The position numbers were made by a program, and so were the translations under genes. Below, piece by piece: positions 49,518 to 60,975 of a stretch of 64,000 nucleotides of DNA. The stretch is from the NCBI RefSeq assembly GCF_023278565.1, contig NC_064675.1, positions 1,178,001-1,242,000 on the forward strand, written 5' to 3'. Positions within the stretch are counted from its first letter, which is position 1. Every line of letters starts with the position of its first letter. The DNA comes from Colletotrichum lupini (Eukaryota; Ascomycota; Sordariomycetes; Glomerellales; Glomerellaceae). The notes beneath the pieces are model-generated. The model saw nothing but the letters and a program-made list of their open reading frames with translations, was not told where the DNA came from and searched no databases.

Positions 49518-50927
49518 ATGAGGGTCACCATCGACAAGCCATCCTTCCACAGCCGCAGCCTTTCTGTGCCGGCACCTCCTACACCTCCTCCTGAAGCATT
49601 GGGCCTCAACCTTCCCGGCTTCGACACCTTCAAGGCCAACTTTGACCTCCCTCTCACACCTGTCACGCCCCCGCCAGAGTACAAGGAGCACCCTTTCTCT
49701 CACAACGACCGTGTCCGCGACCTTTCTCCCGTCGTCGACCCCAATGACCAACCCCTCGTGGCCGTTATCGGCGTCGGCTACGTCGGCACTCACCTCGTCG
49801 AGTCGTTCTCTGCCCACTACGACGTCCTCGGCTTTGATGTGTCAGAGAAGAGAATCGGCGAGATCCGCGAGGAGCTCCCAAGCGAGCGCATCCGCTTCAC
49901 AACCTCCAAGACAGACCTCCACGAGGCCACCCACTTTCTCATCTCTGTCCCTACTCTCCTCAAGGCGGACAAATCTATCGACACCTCCTACCTCCAGTCC
50001 GCCATCGCCACAGTCGCCCAGCACGCACGACCGGGTTCCACCGTGGTGATAGAGAGCTCCGTCGCCGTAGGCATGACCCGCAGCCTCCTCGGCCCTGTCG
50101 CCACCGCCCACGGCTTCTACGCAGGCATGTCTCCAGAGCGCGTCGACCCAGGACGCATCGAGCCCCCTTGCCACGCGATCCCCAAGATCGTCTCTGGCCT
50201 CGACGACGAGATCCCCGGGTCGCTGGCCTCCGTCATGCGCCTTTACAACCAAGTCTTTGACCGCCTCGTGCCCGTTAGCCGCACGGAGGTCGCCGAGATG
50301 ATGAAGCTCTACGAGAACTGCCAGCGCATGATGTGCATCGCCTTCGCCAACGAAATGGCAGACGCCTGCATCCCCCACGGCATTGACCCGTACGAGGTCG
50401 CCGCCGCCGCCGCCTCCAAACCCTTTGGATACATGCCCTACACCCCTTCCCTCGGCGTCGGTGGCCACTGTATCCCCGTTAACCCGTACTACCTCCTCTC
50501 CAACAGCGCTTTCCCCCTGTTGGAAGCCGCCGCCGAGAAGATGAATGCGCGACCCGCCGCTATTGCCCGCCGCGCTATCGATTCGTTGACGAGAGATGCC
50601 AAAGCTGGAGCTGCCTCGGCTCTAGTACGGCCTCGTGTTCTCGTCGTCGGTGTGGGCTTCAAGGCCGGCCAGTCTGTCCTGAGCAACTCACCGGGTGTTG
50701 ACCTCGTCAAGGCCTTTGTCCGCTCCGGCGAGGTCGATGTCATGTACGCGGATCCCCTCGTCAAGCAGAGCGCCGTGCCTGTCGCGCCTCGCTTGGCTGA
50801 TGAGAAGTGGAACAAGGAGACCCTTGAGACGTTCGACATGATTATCGTCGCTTTCCGTCAACATGGTTTGGACTTTGGTATCATGGACGAGCTTCGTGGC
50901 GTCAAAGTTGAAATGTGGTGCCCGTGA
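49518..50927 (+). CDS. UDP-N-acetylhexosamine-type nucleotide-sugar 6-dehydrogenase
   Basis: 469 aa, single exon. A Pro-rich N-terminal extension (1-75) is followed by the NAD-binding domain VAVIGVGYVG (81-90), GMSPERVDPG (203-212), a central helix with Lys263 and Asn267, the catalytic-Cys loop GVGGHCIPVNPYY (313-325, Cys318), and the C-terminal domain GVGFKAG (378-384). This family oxidises the C6 hydroxyl of a UDP-sugar to a carboxylate in two NAD-dependent steps. GGHCIPVNPYY matches the WecC/TviB/WbpA branch (UDP-ManNAc, UDP-GlcNAc or UDP-GalNAc) rather than ordinary UDP-glucose dehydrogenase (GGSCFxKD). All key residues are present. Bacterial-like in motif, but codon use matches its neighbours. 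Expected product is a UDP-aminouronate; exact substrate unknown. Confidence 0.88.
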   Translation: MRVTIDKPSFHSRSLSVPAPPTPPPEALGLNLPGFDTFKANFDLPLTPVTPPPEYKEHPFSHNDRVRDLSPVVDPNDQPLVAVIGVGYVGTHLVESFSAHYDVLGFDVSEKRIGEIREELPSERIRFTTSKTDLHEATHFLISVPTLLKADKSIDTSYLQSAIATVAQHARPGSTVVIESSVAVGMTRSLLGPVATAHGFYAGMSPERVDPGRIEPPCHAIPKIVSGLDDEIPGSLASVMRLYNQVFDRLVPVSRTEVAEMMKLYENCQRMMCIAFANEMADACIPHGIDPYEVAAAAASKPFGYMPYTPSLGVGGHCIPVNPYYLLSNSAFPLLEAAAEKMNARPAAIARRAIDSLTRDAKAGAASALVRPRVLVVGVGFKAGQSVLSNSPGVDLVKAFVRSGEVDVMYADPLVKQSAVPVAPRLADEKWNKETLETFDMIIVAFRQHGLDFGIMDELRGVKVEMWCP

Positions 50928-51300
50928 TTTTCTCTGTGGCTTCTTATCTTCTACTTAAAGTTGTTTCTTCCGGCGCTATTAGAGGAGAGGTCAGGTGTTT
51001 GGTTTCTTTCATTCGCATTGGTTTGAGCCGATGGCTCGGCGGGGTAAAATTGCATAAAACGAAGACTTGGATAAGAGTGTGGTCATAGACTTAAAAATGC
51101 CTTCGATGGCATTCCCAATAATAATCATAATTGTTCTGAATTTTGTGCTTGGATGATCCAGTGAATGAATAGTCCATGTCAGATAAGACTTGGTGTCTCT
51201 TTGGTCAGCCTAATCTCAAATAAGTGAAATGCCCATCGTACCTAAATGAAGTTTCTCTGAAATCCACTGAAACAATATCCTTTTGAAAATTATACGGCCA
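50928..51300. other. Intergenic, convergent 3' ends
   Basis: 373 bp between the dehydrogenase and the MFS locus. Nothing recognisable. Confidence 0.5.
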
Positions 51301-52683
51301 TCACACCACCTTCCAACAAGTAGATACTCCCCTTAGACCCTTGCTCCTCCTAAAGCTTGGAGTTTCTGTTCCATCTTCTTCCGAAGAATCGGGGTTGGAT
51401 CCTAAAGCCTTCCTTTGGGTTCTGATCTGATATTGGCGTAAAACAACAACGCAAGCCGCAGCAGCAAGAAATGTGAATCCCGTGAACAACTGAGCCCCAA
51501 GATACGTTCCCGTCCTCATGTATATCGCCAGCGCGACAGGCGCACTCACCGTCGAAGGAACAACCATCACCAACCACAACAGGCTCAGACCGGACGCCAG
51601 ATTCTCCGTACCCAGAACCTCAGCAATCACAGGCGCCGCATTAACCCAGAAAACCCCGGCGGGAAGGCCCACGACAAAAGCAAACGTGACCAACGCCTCA
51701 AACGACTTTGCGTTGACCCAGAAAACAAGGGAGAGTATCCCTGTTACCAAAGTCATCAGTAACGTGACGTTGATACGCCCGAACCGATCGCTCAGCCATC
51801 CGATGGCGGGGCGTCCTACCGCCTGACCGAGCATGAAGACCGCCGAGACTTGGGAAGCCTGAGAGGGGTCCAAGCCGATGACGTTTGCGTAGTTTGCTAG
51901 TGCGAAGATGAGAATGAAGTATCCAAGCATGCTGAACGCGCCAAAGCCCAGAATCAGGAGATAATCCACCCTCTTGAACAGAGAGACATCCAGAGCCAAC
52001 CGTTTGGCTCTATTCTCTTCATAGCGCGTCCGGATAAGAAGAATTGAAACGACGTTCGCTATGCCGGAGACGATGGCGAGAACGCGATAGGCCCAGGGTA
52101 GTCCCATACTGTCCATCATGGCGCCCACGGCAAGCGAGTACGTCAAGCCGCCCAGCCCTGCGCCTGCAATCGCGACGCCGTTGGCTAGAGCGCGCCGGGT
52201 GGTGAACCATTGGGCTACGATGCCGTATGAAGGCAAGAACAGCAGTCCCATGCCGACGCCGAAGAGCAAGCCTTGTGAGAGAGAGAGGTGCCATACTCTA
52301 GTCGAAAAGCTCGCGCATACGAGACTAGCAGACTGTAAGACTGCCCCGAGGAGCATCGTGGGCCTGGTCCCTAACTCGCGCGCCATGATCGTGGCCGGTG
52401 GTGACATGACGAGGGTGATGCCTATGTTGAGGGAGCCGATCGCAGCGTAGACAAGCGCACTTGTGCCGGGGAATGTGTCGGATCTGATGTAGTGGGCGAG
52501 GAAGACGGAATACGCTGCACTGATGCCCCACGAGTGCGCTTAAATGATTGCGATGGAGGTCGTGACGATCCAGCCATAGCCGCCATCTGGGGCGATTCTG
52601 GGGGCTGTTGAAACTCGGGGAGGTTCTTGGTTTGGCAGGGACAATTTGGTTGTTTCTGTTCCGGCTTCGTTGCTCGTGTTCAT
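51301..52683 (-). pseudogene. MFS monocarboxylate-type transporter with in-frame stop
   Basis: One frame of 460 codons before its natural stop, full length for a fungal MCT-like MFS protein (12 spans), with a TAA at 52542-52540 (codon 48). The segment before the stop carries the family signature PDGGYGWIV; directly after the stop the frame goes on with AHSWGISAAYSVFLAHY, the expected rest of span 1, so no exon boundary explains the stop and no suitable splice sites flank it. Family members carry monocarboxylates, riboflavin or similar small acids. Restart at the Met near 52407 would lose span 1 and the signature. Best read as a recent nonsense allele, a sequencing error, or stop readthrough. 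No other damage seen. Confidence 0.8.
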
Positions 52684-53940
52684 CTTGAGAGTTGATGCTA
52701 GATAATGGAGTGGCGATATGAGAAGCTTTTGATTTGGATAGGAATTAGCAACAGACGGCGACAACATAAAGTGATTATCTTGTTTCCACGCGGATAGCTT
52801 TGTTTGTACAAATAGTATTCATACATAGCGATACGAAAAACTTTCTTGGCGGCTCTGCCGAGTCTATAATGTTGTTATGTCTCGGTTCCCATTCCAAGAA
52901 ATGGCTGCTTCGAACTTTCAACGAAGATCAGAACGATTTCAAATCATACACGAAGTAACTCCTTAGTTGAACTGGCAAGGAAAACAGCGCAATTACGAAC
53001 CCCGGCCGAAAGGACCCATCGTTAGGGTCTAAATTTAGTCTCCGGTCGGAGACAAACAACAACTGAGGCAAGTACTTTACGGAGACATTCCACCCAGGAT
53101 GCCTTGGCTAGATATGTTTCCGTGACGAATGACTTCGAGCAGTCTATTGAACCCCACTGAAGCCAGTCGCTGATCCATGGGGGAGTATGAAGTGTAAGTC
53201 TACAGATCCAATATCCCGGAATCTCGGGTTTTGTTGACGGACTTCACAAATTCTTTCTGAGGTGAGGTGCCGCAAGGATGCTGTATCGTCAGGGACAAAC
53301 ACAACTGGCCTAACAAGAAATCACGACCTAGATTATATGATGAGGCAATTTGTACAAAGGGACTGCCACTATTAAAGCACGGTATTGAAAACAGCGATTA
53401 TAGGAGGGAGACTCCTTGTTGTACATTAGACAACGACGTTACACATCAAGCGGACATCAAGCGGGAAGTACACAATAGTTACTACCTTACACAACGAACA
53501 AGTTTTTGATATAGGTACTTACGAGAACTAAAGCAATTCGCAGATGACCATTCCATCTCGTACTTTTCGTATAACGCAGCAACTGCACAGGAGGATGAAA
53601 CTAGTTGCCGCATTTCAAATCCTACCCAATCAGTCATTGCCACCCGCAGCGCTTTGCACATCTTTCATACTATTGAAGCATGACGTAACTTTTACACTAG
53701 AGGAAACTCTTCCGGAGCTGTAACACAAGATTCCTGGCTATGCCGGAGATCGGACTGGTCTTGTCGTATTGATAGGACGAGTGAAATTACAAAACTAGAT
53801 TCTCATCCCTTCCAACCTACTTTATTGGTTGACTGAAAACATGAGCACACTCTGGAAGTAAGCTTATCCCATGCCCCAAGTAACAAGAATAATCCTTGAG
53901 TGTCGGTCGACTGGCTCCCCTGAGGTCCATACTCTCGAAT
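52684..53940. other. 1.3 kb intergenic region
   Basis: Upstream of the MFS locus and downstream of the PL20-like gene. No convincing frame or repeat. Confidence 0.5.
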
Positions 53941-54723
53941 TCACTGATCAGGGTCCACCGCCTTGTAAGTCGAGTCAACAGCAATCTCGTCAAACCACAC
54001 CTGGCGGAACCCCTGATCGCCATCCAACTTGCCCTGATCATACCAACTATTCGCATACAACCCAACACGGAACTGGAAAGTACTATCATCATTCACCGTC
54101 GTCGCAACGTTGTACTTTTCCAACACCTTAACCCCATCATACCAAATCTTATAAAACCCAGTCGCATCACTCCGCCAACTCGCCTGAATCACAACTCGGT
54201 GCCACACCCCGCGCTCAACCGTCGTCAAGTTCCCATACTTTACAATACTCCGTCCGCAATCCGGCTGGCGATACTGCCCGCTCACGATCCTCGACGTGAG
54301 CTGGTCGCCCTCGAGCCAGAGCATGTTCGACGGCATCCAATCATCCCCGCCGCAGCCCGCACCGGGGCGGTTGGCGATGAACTGGGCGATATTGTACGAC
54401 TGCGGCTGAAATTGCCATGACTCCGAAAGGCGGAAGGCGAAGCCGTAGAAGCGGTCCTGACCGCGCGTGTAGCCGTCGTTGACGTCGACTTCGGAGTGGT
54501 AGCGCCCCGTGTAGGAAGGGTCGTAGGTCTGTGTCATTTTGAGGGCGGTCGTGCCTCTGTAGACTACGTTGCTGACGGTTTGGACCACGCCGTTGTGTTC
54601 TTGGCGGATGTAGTCGAATTTGTCGGCGGCGGCGAGGTCGCCTGGGTTGGAGAAGGGGTAGGTTGCCTGGATGGCTGTTGGGGCTAGGCCGAGGGCTGCG
54701 ACTATGAGGGATTTGAGATACAT
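53941..54723 (-). CDS. Secreted PL20-like glucuronan lyase
   Basis: 260 aa from the ATG at 54723, chosen because it opens a clear signal peptide (MYLKSLIVAALGLAPTAIQA); the frame is open nine codons further. The mature ~240 aa has a beta-jelly-roll pattern with YHSEVDVNDGYTRGQDRFYGFAFRLSE, NIAQFIANRP, WHRVVIQASWRSDATGFYKIWYDG and FRVGLYANSWYDQG, as in fungal polysaccharide lyase family 20, which cuts beta-1,4-glucuronan by elimination, and related Polysacc_lyase proteins. Length agrees with the Trichoderma enzyme type. Secreted. Its substrate class (polyuronate) fits the dehydrogenase and GT2 genes 3-10 kb away, but it might equally act on plant or algal glucuronans. Confidence 0.8.
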   Translation of the reverse strand: MYLKSLIVAALGLAPTAIQATYPFSNPGDLAAADKFDYIRQEHNGVVQTVSNVVYRGTTALKMTQTYDPSYTGRYHSEVDVNDGYTRGQDRFYGFAFRLSESWQFQPQSYNIAQFIANRPGAGCGGDDWMPSNMLWLEGDQLTSRIVSGQYRQPDCGRSIVKYGNLTTVERGVWHRVVIQASWRSDATGFYKIWYDGVKVLEKYNVATTVNDDSTFQFRVGLYANSWYDQGKLDGDQGFRQVWFDEIAVDSTYKAVDPDQ

Positions 54724-55384
54724 CTTGTTGGTCTTCTGTGAGACTATCAAGATTGATTGGAGTCTTGAAGGGTATGAAATGATATTCTGAACACTGCTTT
54801 GGAGATTTCGAGACTTAAGTATTCACTCAGCAGAGTGTGTGACGTGAAATTGAATTGGTTGCCTAGAAGACTAGACGTCACCCTCCAATGCGATTGAACA
54901 ATGTTAGTCTACTTTCGTGGATGAATGCAACTCTGACAGACATGAGCTGTGCACTTAACAGGCAAATGTCTTATTCACAGCGAATGATCACGCAGCGTGC
55001 CTTAAGCCATATAGTTTTGCAGAAGTTGATAGCCTTTCTCTTCGGCTATCCGCGATGCTAAGTGGCCAATCAGCTCTGACAGTACTTCTATATTGCATGA
55101 TAGTCGGGAGGGACTACTCAGCCTGCCACATTAGTTTCGTCGTTTGTTCGTGTCGTTTGACGGCCACAGCGGGGCTGTCTTCGTATCCAGAGATAATTGA
55201 AGCCTTTCACTTGTGCACTTGTGGAAAAGGTGTATAACATGGACTGAGTTTCTTGAATTTGATTAAGGTGGAAAGGCTTCCATGTGCGGACTTGAGTGAG
55301 TCAGTCGCTGCGGTACCATGGGATTCTGTATTTCGATTGAAATCCAATTCTATGAGTCGCTTTTGGGCAAGGACGGATGGATCC
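54724..55384. other. Intergenic region up to an LTR
   Basis: Promoter side of the PL20-like gene, ending at the LTR at 55385. Nothing else seen. Confidence 0.5.
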
Positions 55385-55580
55385 TGTTAGTATACACGTA
55401 GGCAGGTCAGACCTTTCGGTCGCGACTAGGTCAATAGGTCAGTATAGGTCTATTGCGTGTATATAGGAGGGGAAGATCGTGGGCAGAGCCCGCGATCCCT
55501 CAGTAGGTATAGGTAGGTAAAAGGGTCCGTTTATACGGGCCTAGACTACTTACTTACTACCCCTACCTAACTACCTAATA
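55385..55580 (-). repeat. LTR of the second retroelement
   Basis: Inverted ends TGTTAG/CTAA(C to T)A bracket 196 bp. Its outer ~175 bases have normal composition; RIP decay starts abruptly near 55560. Confidence 0.55.
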
Positions 55581-57241
55581 GGGCCCCTTTTTTACCTCGT
55601 AATTTAATATTAATAATTTTCTATTTTTATAATAAGAAAAGGTAAAATAGGGGCTAGGTCCCCCGCTAGTAAGAACTAATAATAGAATTTATAATTAATC
55701 CCCTATTTAAAAATACTTAAAGTTATATATTAAAATTTTAGTATAGTTTTTATTATAGTTATTTATATAGAAATTTTAATATCCCCTTTTTTTAATTACT
55801 TCTTAATCCTTTAATATATATAATTTATATACCTAAACTCCTTAGAAATTATTAAATTTAACGTAATTAAAAAAGAGCTTTTTATTGATTTAATTACGCT
55901 CTAAATACGTATATTTCTCCCTAAACTAAAGCCTAAGAGGTATATACGTTTACTAAATAACTTACTACTTATAATATATTATTACTTTAATATATTTTAC
56001 TTATTTTTTTATTTTAATTATAATAATTCCTTTATTAATAAATTATTTAAAGGAATTATTTAGTATGCTCTCTATAAACTTATTAACTAGGTTACTATTA
56101 TTATTAATTTAACGGATCTCGTAGAGCTCGCGGCGTTTATATAATTACTAAAGTATTATAATATTTATTATAAAGCGCTTTTTCTTATAATACCTAGCTT
56201 AATAAGATATTTATATAATAAGTATAAATTTATATAGACTTTAATAGGGATTTTTAAAACGTCGAGGTATTTAATAATAAAGTTTAAAGTAGTTAAAATA
56301 GTATAAATAATATTAATACTTATAACTATTTTATAAACTTTTAATATTAGTACGTTCTAAGTAATCCTTTTACTCTTCGTAAAGCTATAATAAATAATAT
56401 TATTATTAATTATAAAGCTCTTATTAGTTTATTCTTTATTTATAAAAATAATAATATAACTTAGTTATAAAGTATAATTAGTATTATTTATAAATAACTT
56501 ATTTATAAAAACGAAGAGTTTAGTTATAATTAGATTTAATAATACGAATATAAGCCCTTAGTTTAAGTAATCTATTTATTATTTAATACGACGGTTTAGT
56601 ATAGCGTAGTTAATAAACGACGGATTTATTTAATATTAAGTAGTAAACGACGTATTAAAAACTACTTTTAATTAATAAATTAATATAATATAAGTACCTC
56701 GAGCTTATTACTTAACGAATTATTATTTAACGTTTAATACTAAGGGGTTAATTTACTTAAGCTTCTTCTTTTAGTTCTTTTATTTAAGTACTATATTAAT
56801 ACTTTTTAATAAGATAATTCCGTTATTGAAAATAAGCGGCTTATTAGTTAATAGTTATTATTTTAGTTTAGTTAATAGCTTAGTACGTTTAAGTTCGGTT
56901 TCTTTTTTTTAATTAAAAATCTTATTTAATAATTTAATAATATTATCGGTTTATATTTTAATAATACCAAATAATCCGCTTTTTTTTATTAAAATTAATA
57001 AGTATAGGTTAAACGTAGATATTATTATTTAGAGTATTTTTAAATAATACTTATTATATATTACTTATTAATAAGTATTAGATTTTATAAAACTATATAG
57101 TAGTTATATATTATATAAAATAGTACCCTTGGGATATAAATAATAAATCTAAACTAGTAATTAAGTAAAAACTTTATAATAAAAAGGTTAGCTCGATTAT
57201 ATATATATTTAAATAATATTTCGTAACTAAATAACGTAGCT
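55385..57241 (-). mobile_element. 3' part of a RIP-mutated LTR retrotransposon
   Basis: Begins with a terminal repeat (TGTTAG ... CTAATA, 55385-55580) followed by a pyrimidine/purine-tract junction (polypurine tract on the minus strand, 55581-55596), so the element reads right to left. The interior (about 56090-56700) is recognisably homologous, in the same orientation, to 8690-9250 of the other LTR element, allowing for RIP changes. The rest is broken by the MULE insertion or truncated; no second LTR was found before 60975. Confidence 0.6.
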
Positions 57242-57249
57242 TTCTTAAA

Positions 57250-57339
57250 GGGAATTAATATACCGGCGTCGTAAATTAATATACTAATATCGCTCTTATA
57301 CTAGCGTTACTATTCTACTTTTTAATTAGTTTAAAAAAA
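57250..57339. repeat. Left terminal inverted repeat of the MULE relic
   Basis: Pairs with 60595-60684; only C/T and G/A differences, as expected if both arms were RIP-mutated independently. Confidence 0.8.
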
Positions 57340-60300
57340 ATTATTAATATAATTAAATTCTATTAAATACTTATAAAATATCCTAAGCCTTTATTTTTTT
57401 ACTCCCTTTATACTTAAGTTATATTATTAAGCCTCGAAATCTAACTTATAGTATTTATTTATAATAGTTTTTATAATTAGAATTAAAGACGTTCCCTAAG
57501 GCTAATTTTAAAATAATACTCCTATTAAAAGATTTCCCTTTTTATAAAAACGATTATTAATTAATTATAACCTCTTATTATTATCTAGTTAATTATTGTT
57601 ATCTCTTTTTTAAAAAAGATAACTACCCTAGTATTAGCTAATTTTATAAAATTAATAATTTTAAAAAATAACGTAACTTTATTACTAAGCTCTTAATTAA
57701 TATACTATAAAATATATAACTTCTTATAAACGATTACTTTAATATAGAGCCTATATTATATTTTACTTACTATTTCCCTAAAAAAATAACGAAAACTGAA
57801 TAAACTACCCTTTTACGACTTTTTTTAGAATATAACCCCTTTTTCCCTAGTAAATAGTCCTAGTAACCTTTTTATTTTATAATAAAGTAATTTAGTAATA
57901 TTTTCTAACTTATTAAATAGGTTATTAAAACTAATTAATAACTAATAATAGTACTACTCCGATAATAAGAATATATCCGTTAATAATAATAAATATAGGG
58001 TCCCTAAGTTAACTTATTATTTTATTTATTCTTATAATTATTCTCTATTTAAAACGAAGCGTCTTTCTGAACTATAACTTCTTACTATACTCTAAATAAC
58101 CAATTTTCCTCTCCTTTTATAGTTAAAATCCTAAACTTATTAATTCTTAGTAATTTAAAATAAACTTATAATACCCTCTTTAACTAAATTAATAACTTTA
58201 TAAAAGCTAATAAATTTAGTATTATAAAGCGGAATAAGTATAAAGCTTGAGGCTAAATTATTTAATATATTTTTTAATATGATTATTTTAATAAGCCTAA
58301 GCCTATATAAAGCGCTAGTATTTAATGATATAAGTTTTATAAATATAGTTATAAATAATAAGTTATTATTAAAGCTTAAGAAGAGAATAAGTAGCTATTA
58401 TATTATTATTTAGACCTCTAATATAATTAATATAATTATAACCCTAGTTTTAAAACTTTTATATACCCTTTATATTATAAGCTTATTAAAATAGTTAAGG
58501 ATACTATTAAAATTATAAACTAACGAATTAGGATTTAGGCTCGTAATATACGTATTACTATTTAAGAGTAGTTCTTAAAGTCCTTATTTACTTAGCGAGA
58601 TATTTATAATATTAAAGCTTATATAAATTAAGAAAAACTAACTAAATACTCGCTAACTATAGCGTTAATTAAGCTATTTAATAAATAAGATATTTTATAC
58701 GTAGTAAAATAAGTAAACGACGAGCTAAATTACCTTATTAACTCTATTTAAACTTTCTTTTATTATCTCTAAATATAAAAGTAATTTTTTAAAATAATTA
58801 GCTTCGATAATACTTATAATACTAATTATTCTAAGCTCCCTCTTTTCTAAGTTACTAAATAGACCTACTTTAGATCTATTTATAATACTACGTTCGGCTT
58901 TATTAATAATAAAAAATTAAAGGGTTTTTAGTTTTTCTTAATAAGTATCTACTAATTTATAAACTAATACTTAGTCCGTTACTTTACTATTATTATTACA
59001 AACTACGATAAATAAATAAAGGCTATATTAAATAAGTAGTTCTTAAACGTTTTATAATAACTTTATATTTATTATATTAACTTTAATATTATATTTAGGG
59101 CTAAGGAAAAATAAGTTAAGGACCGTAATTATAATAATAATAATAATAAGTTTCATAATAAAGAATATTAGTTATTAAGATAAATAATAACTACGCTAAG
59201 TAATAAAAATAAGGCTTATATTAATATACTTATTAATAAGCCCCCTTTTTATATATATCATAAGGTCCTTATAATATAAAAACTTATTATTTTTACTAAG
59301 ACTAAGTATACTTTTAAAAAAGCCTAAACTAAACTTTATAAAAAGTTTAATAACTAACGCCTAATCTTCTAATACTTTTATATAATATACTTACTTTTAA
59401 AAATATAATAAGCCCGTTATTTTATTTAAAAATACTAAAACTTTAGTACTCGCGTTATTTTTAATACTAAGTTAAGTAATAATAATATTAAAAGTTATTT
59501 TTTAAATAGTTTTAATTATTTATATTAGCTTATTAACGTTATATAGGATATAATTAATAATTAAAAGCTATACTTTTACTAAGCTTATATAAAAAACGAG
59601 GTATTTATAGGCTAGGAGTATATAAGTACTCGCTTTAAATACTTAAGTAAACTTTAAATAATACTTTTTTTAAAATATTTTATTTTAATTAAGATATAAA
59701 GCTAGTTTATAAAAAAAGTAATACCGTTTAATAAGAGGCTATTCCTAGACCCCCTTAGATTTTATAATTTAAATTATACTATTTTAATTAAGCTAAGTAT
59801 TTTATATTACTATAAAATCTATTTTAAAATATTAAATTTAGCTATTTTTAGTAAATAGGAAGTATATTTTTAGTAATATTTTTAAAAGATATCTTTTTTA
59901 AATTTATATTACTAAATCCTTAACTTTAAAATTATTATATCCTTTTATAATAAGCTAAAAAATATAGTATAGCCTATTTTATTATAACTAACTTTATTTA
60001 AAAAAGGCCGGTTAGCTAATTTAGTTTATATTATTTATAATGATTAAAGTATAAATAATAAAAAATAAAGCTACTTATTTAAAAATAAAAATAAGTTAAT
60101 ACTAGCTAAGCTTATAAAAAAAATAAGTTAGCTAAGTTAAAGCTAAATATCGAGCTTATCTTAGTAATAAATAAAGAGCTAATTTAGCGTTCTTAATAAA
60201 AAGAGGATAATAGGGAATTATATAAATAAATAGTTAATATAGCTTAATATTTAAAAAAAAAGGAGCTAATAAAAAGTAGTTTATAATAATAATAAATTAT

Positions 60301-60594
60301 TATAACTACGTTAAAAAGGGTAGTTAAGTAGACGTTATTATAAATTACTTTTTAAATATTTTAAGTATATAATAAAAAGAAGCTTTATTTATGTAAGATT
60401 TATAAAAGCTTATATTACTAACTAATTTAAAATTTATAAATCTTAAATAAGTAATATATTAATTCTAAACGAGTACGTAAGTTATAGTAGTATTCTTATT
60501 TTTAAAAATTTTAAACTAGAGCTTAGGTTAAAAAGAATAATAAGAATAGTTATATTAATATAGTTACCCTTACCGCCTTTATAAGGAAGTACTA

Positions 60595-60684
60595 TTTTTT
60601 TAAACTAATTAAAAAGTAAAATAGCGATACTAATATAAGAGTAACGCTAATATATTAACTTGCGATGCTAGTATATTAATTCCC
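60595..60684. repeat. Right terminal inverted repeat of the MULE relic
   Basis: Reverse complement of 57250-57339 apart from transitions. It ends in CCC at the target duplication. Confidence 0.8.
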
Positions 60685-60692
60685 TTTTTAAA

Positions 60693-60710
60693 TTAGGGTT
60701 AGGGCTAGGG
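60693..60710 (+). repeat. Short interstitial telomere-like repeat
   Basis: TTAGGGTTAGGGCTAGGG, two perfect and one imperfect copy of the fungal telomere unit, directly after the MULE target duplication. Confidence 0.5.
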
Positions 60711-60975
60711 CGAGGATTAAATATTAACTAGTTTTTTAAATTATTAATAACTACGTAAAGATCTCTTTTTTCCCTTTATTATTATATTTTTATATAACTA
60801 AGTAAGACTTTTTAATAAGGTTAAGTCCTAGGTTCTTAATTTCGTTAATAAATCGAGACTTAAATATCTTTATATCCTTATATGTAGTGGTTTTTTTTCC
60901 GGCTTTATAAGTATAAAAGATTAACCTTAACGGGCTCACGCTTTTAAAGGAAATTATATAATATAATATACTTTT

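Larger units (their letters stand above)
57242..60692 (+). mobile_element. Hop-like Mutator (MULE) DNA transposon relic with target duplication
   Basis: The element body is 57250-60684 (3435 bp). About 90 bp at each end are inverted repeats alignable without gaps, differing only by transitions, both beginning GGGAATTAATATAC. Flanking octamers TTCTTAAA (57242-57249) and TTTTTAAA (60685-60692) match but for one C/T, an 8 bp target duplication. Inside, plus-strand 59005-59125 read with RIP changes allowed gives a MULE transposase block of the form D-x-x-KAIL-x-x-F-x-NV-x-QQL-C/Y-I-H-H-INFNV-x-LRAKEKW. Size and long TIRs resemble Fusarium Hop (about 3.3 kb, 99 bp TIRs). No open frame survives. 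Confidence 0.75.
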
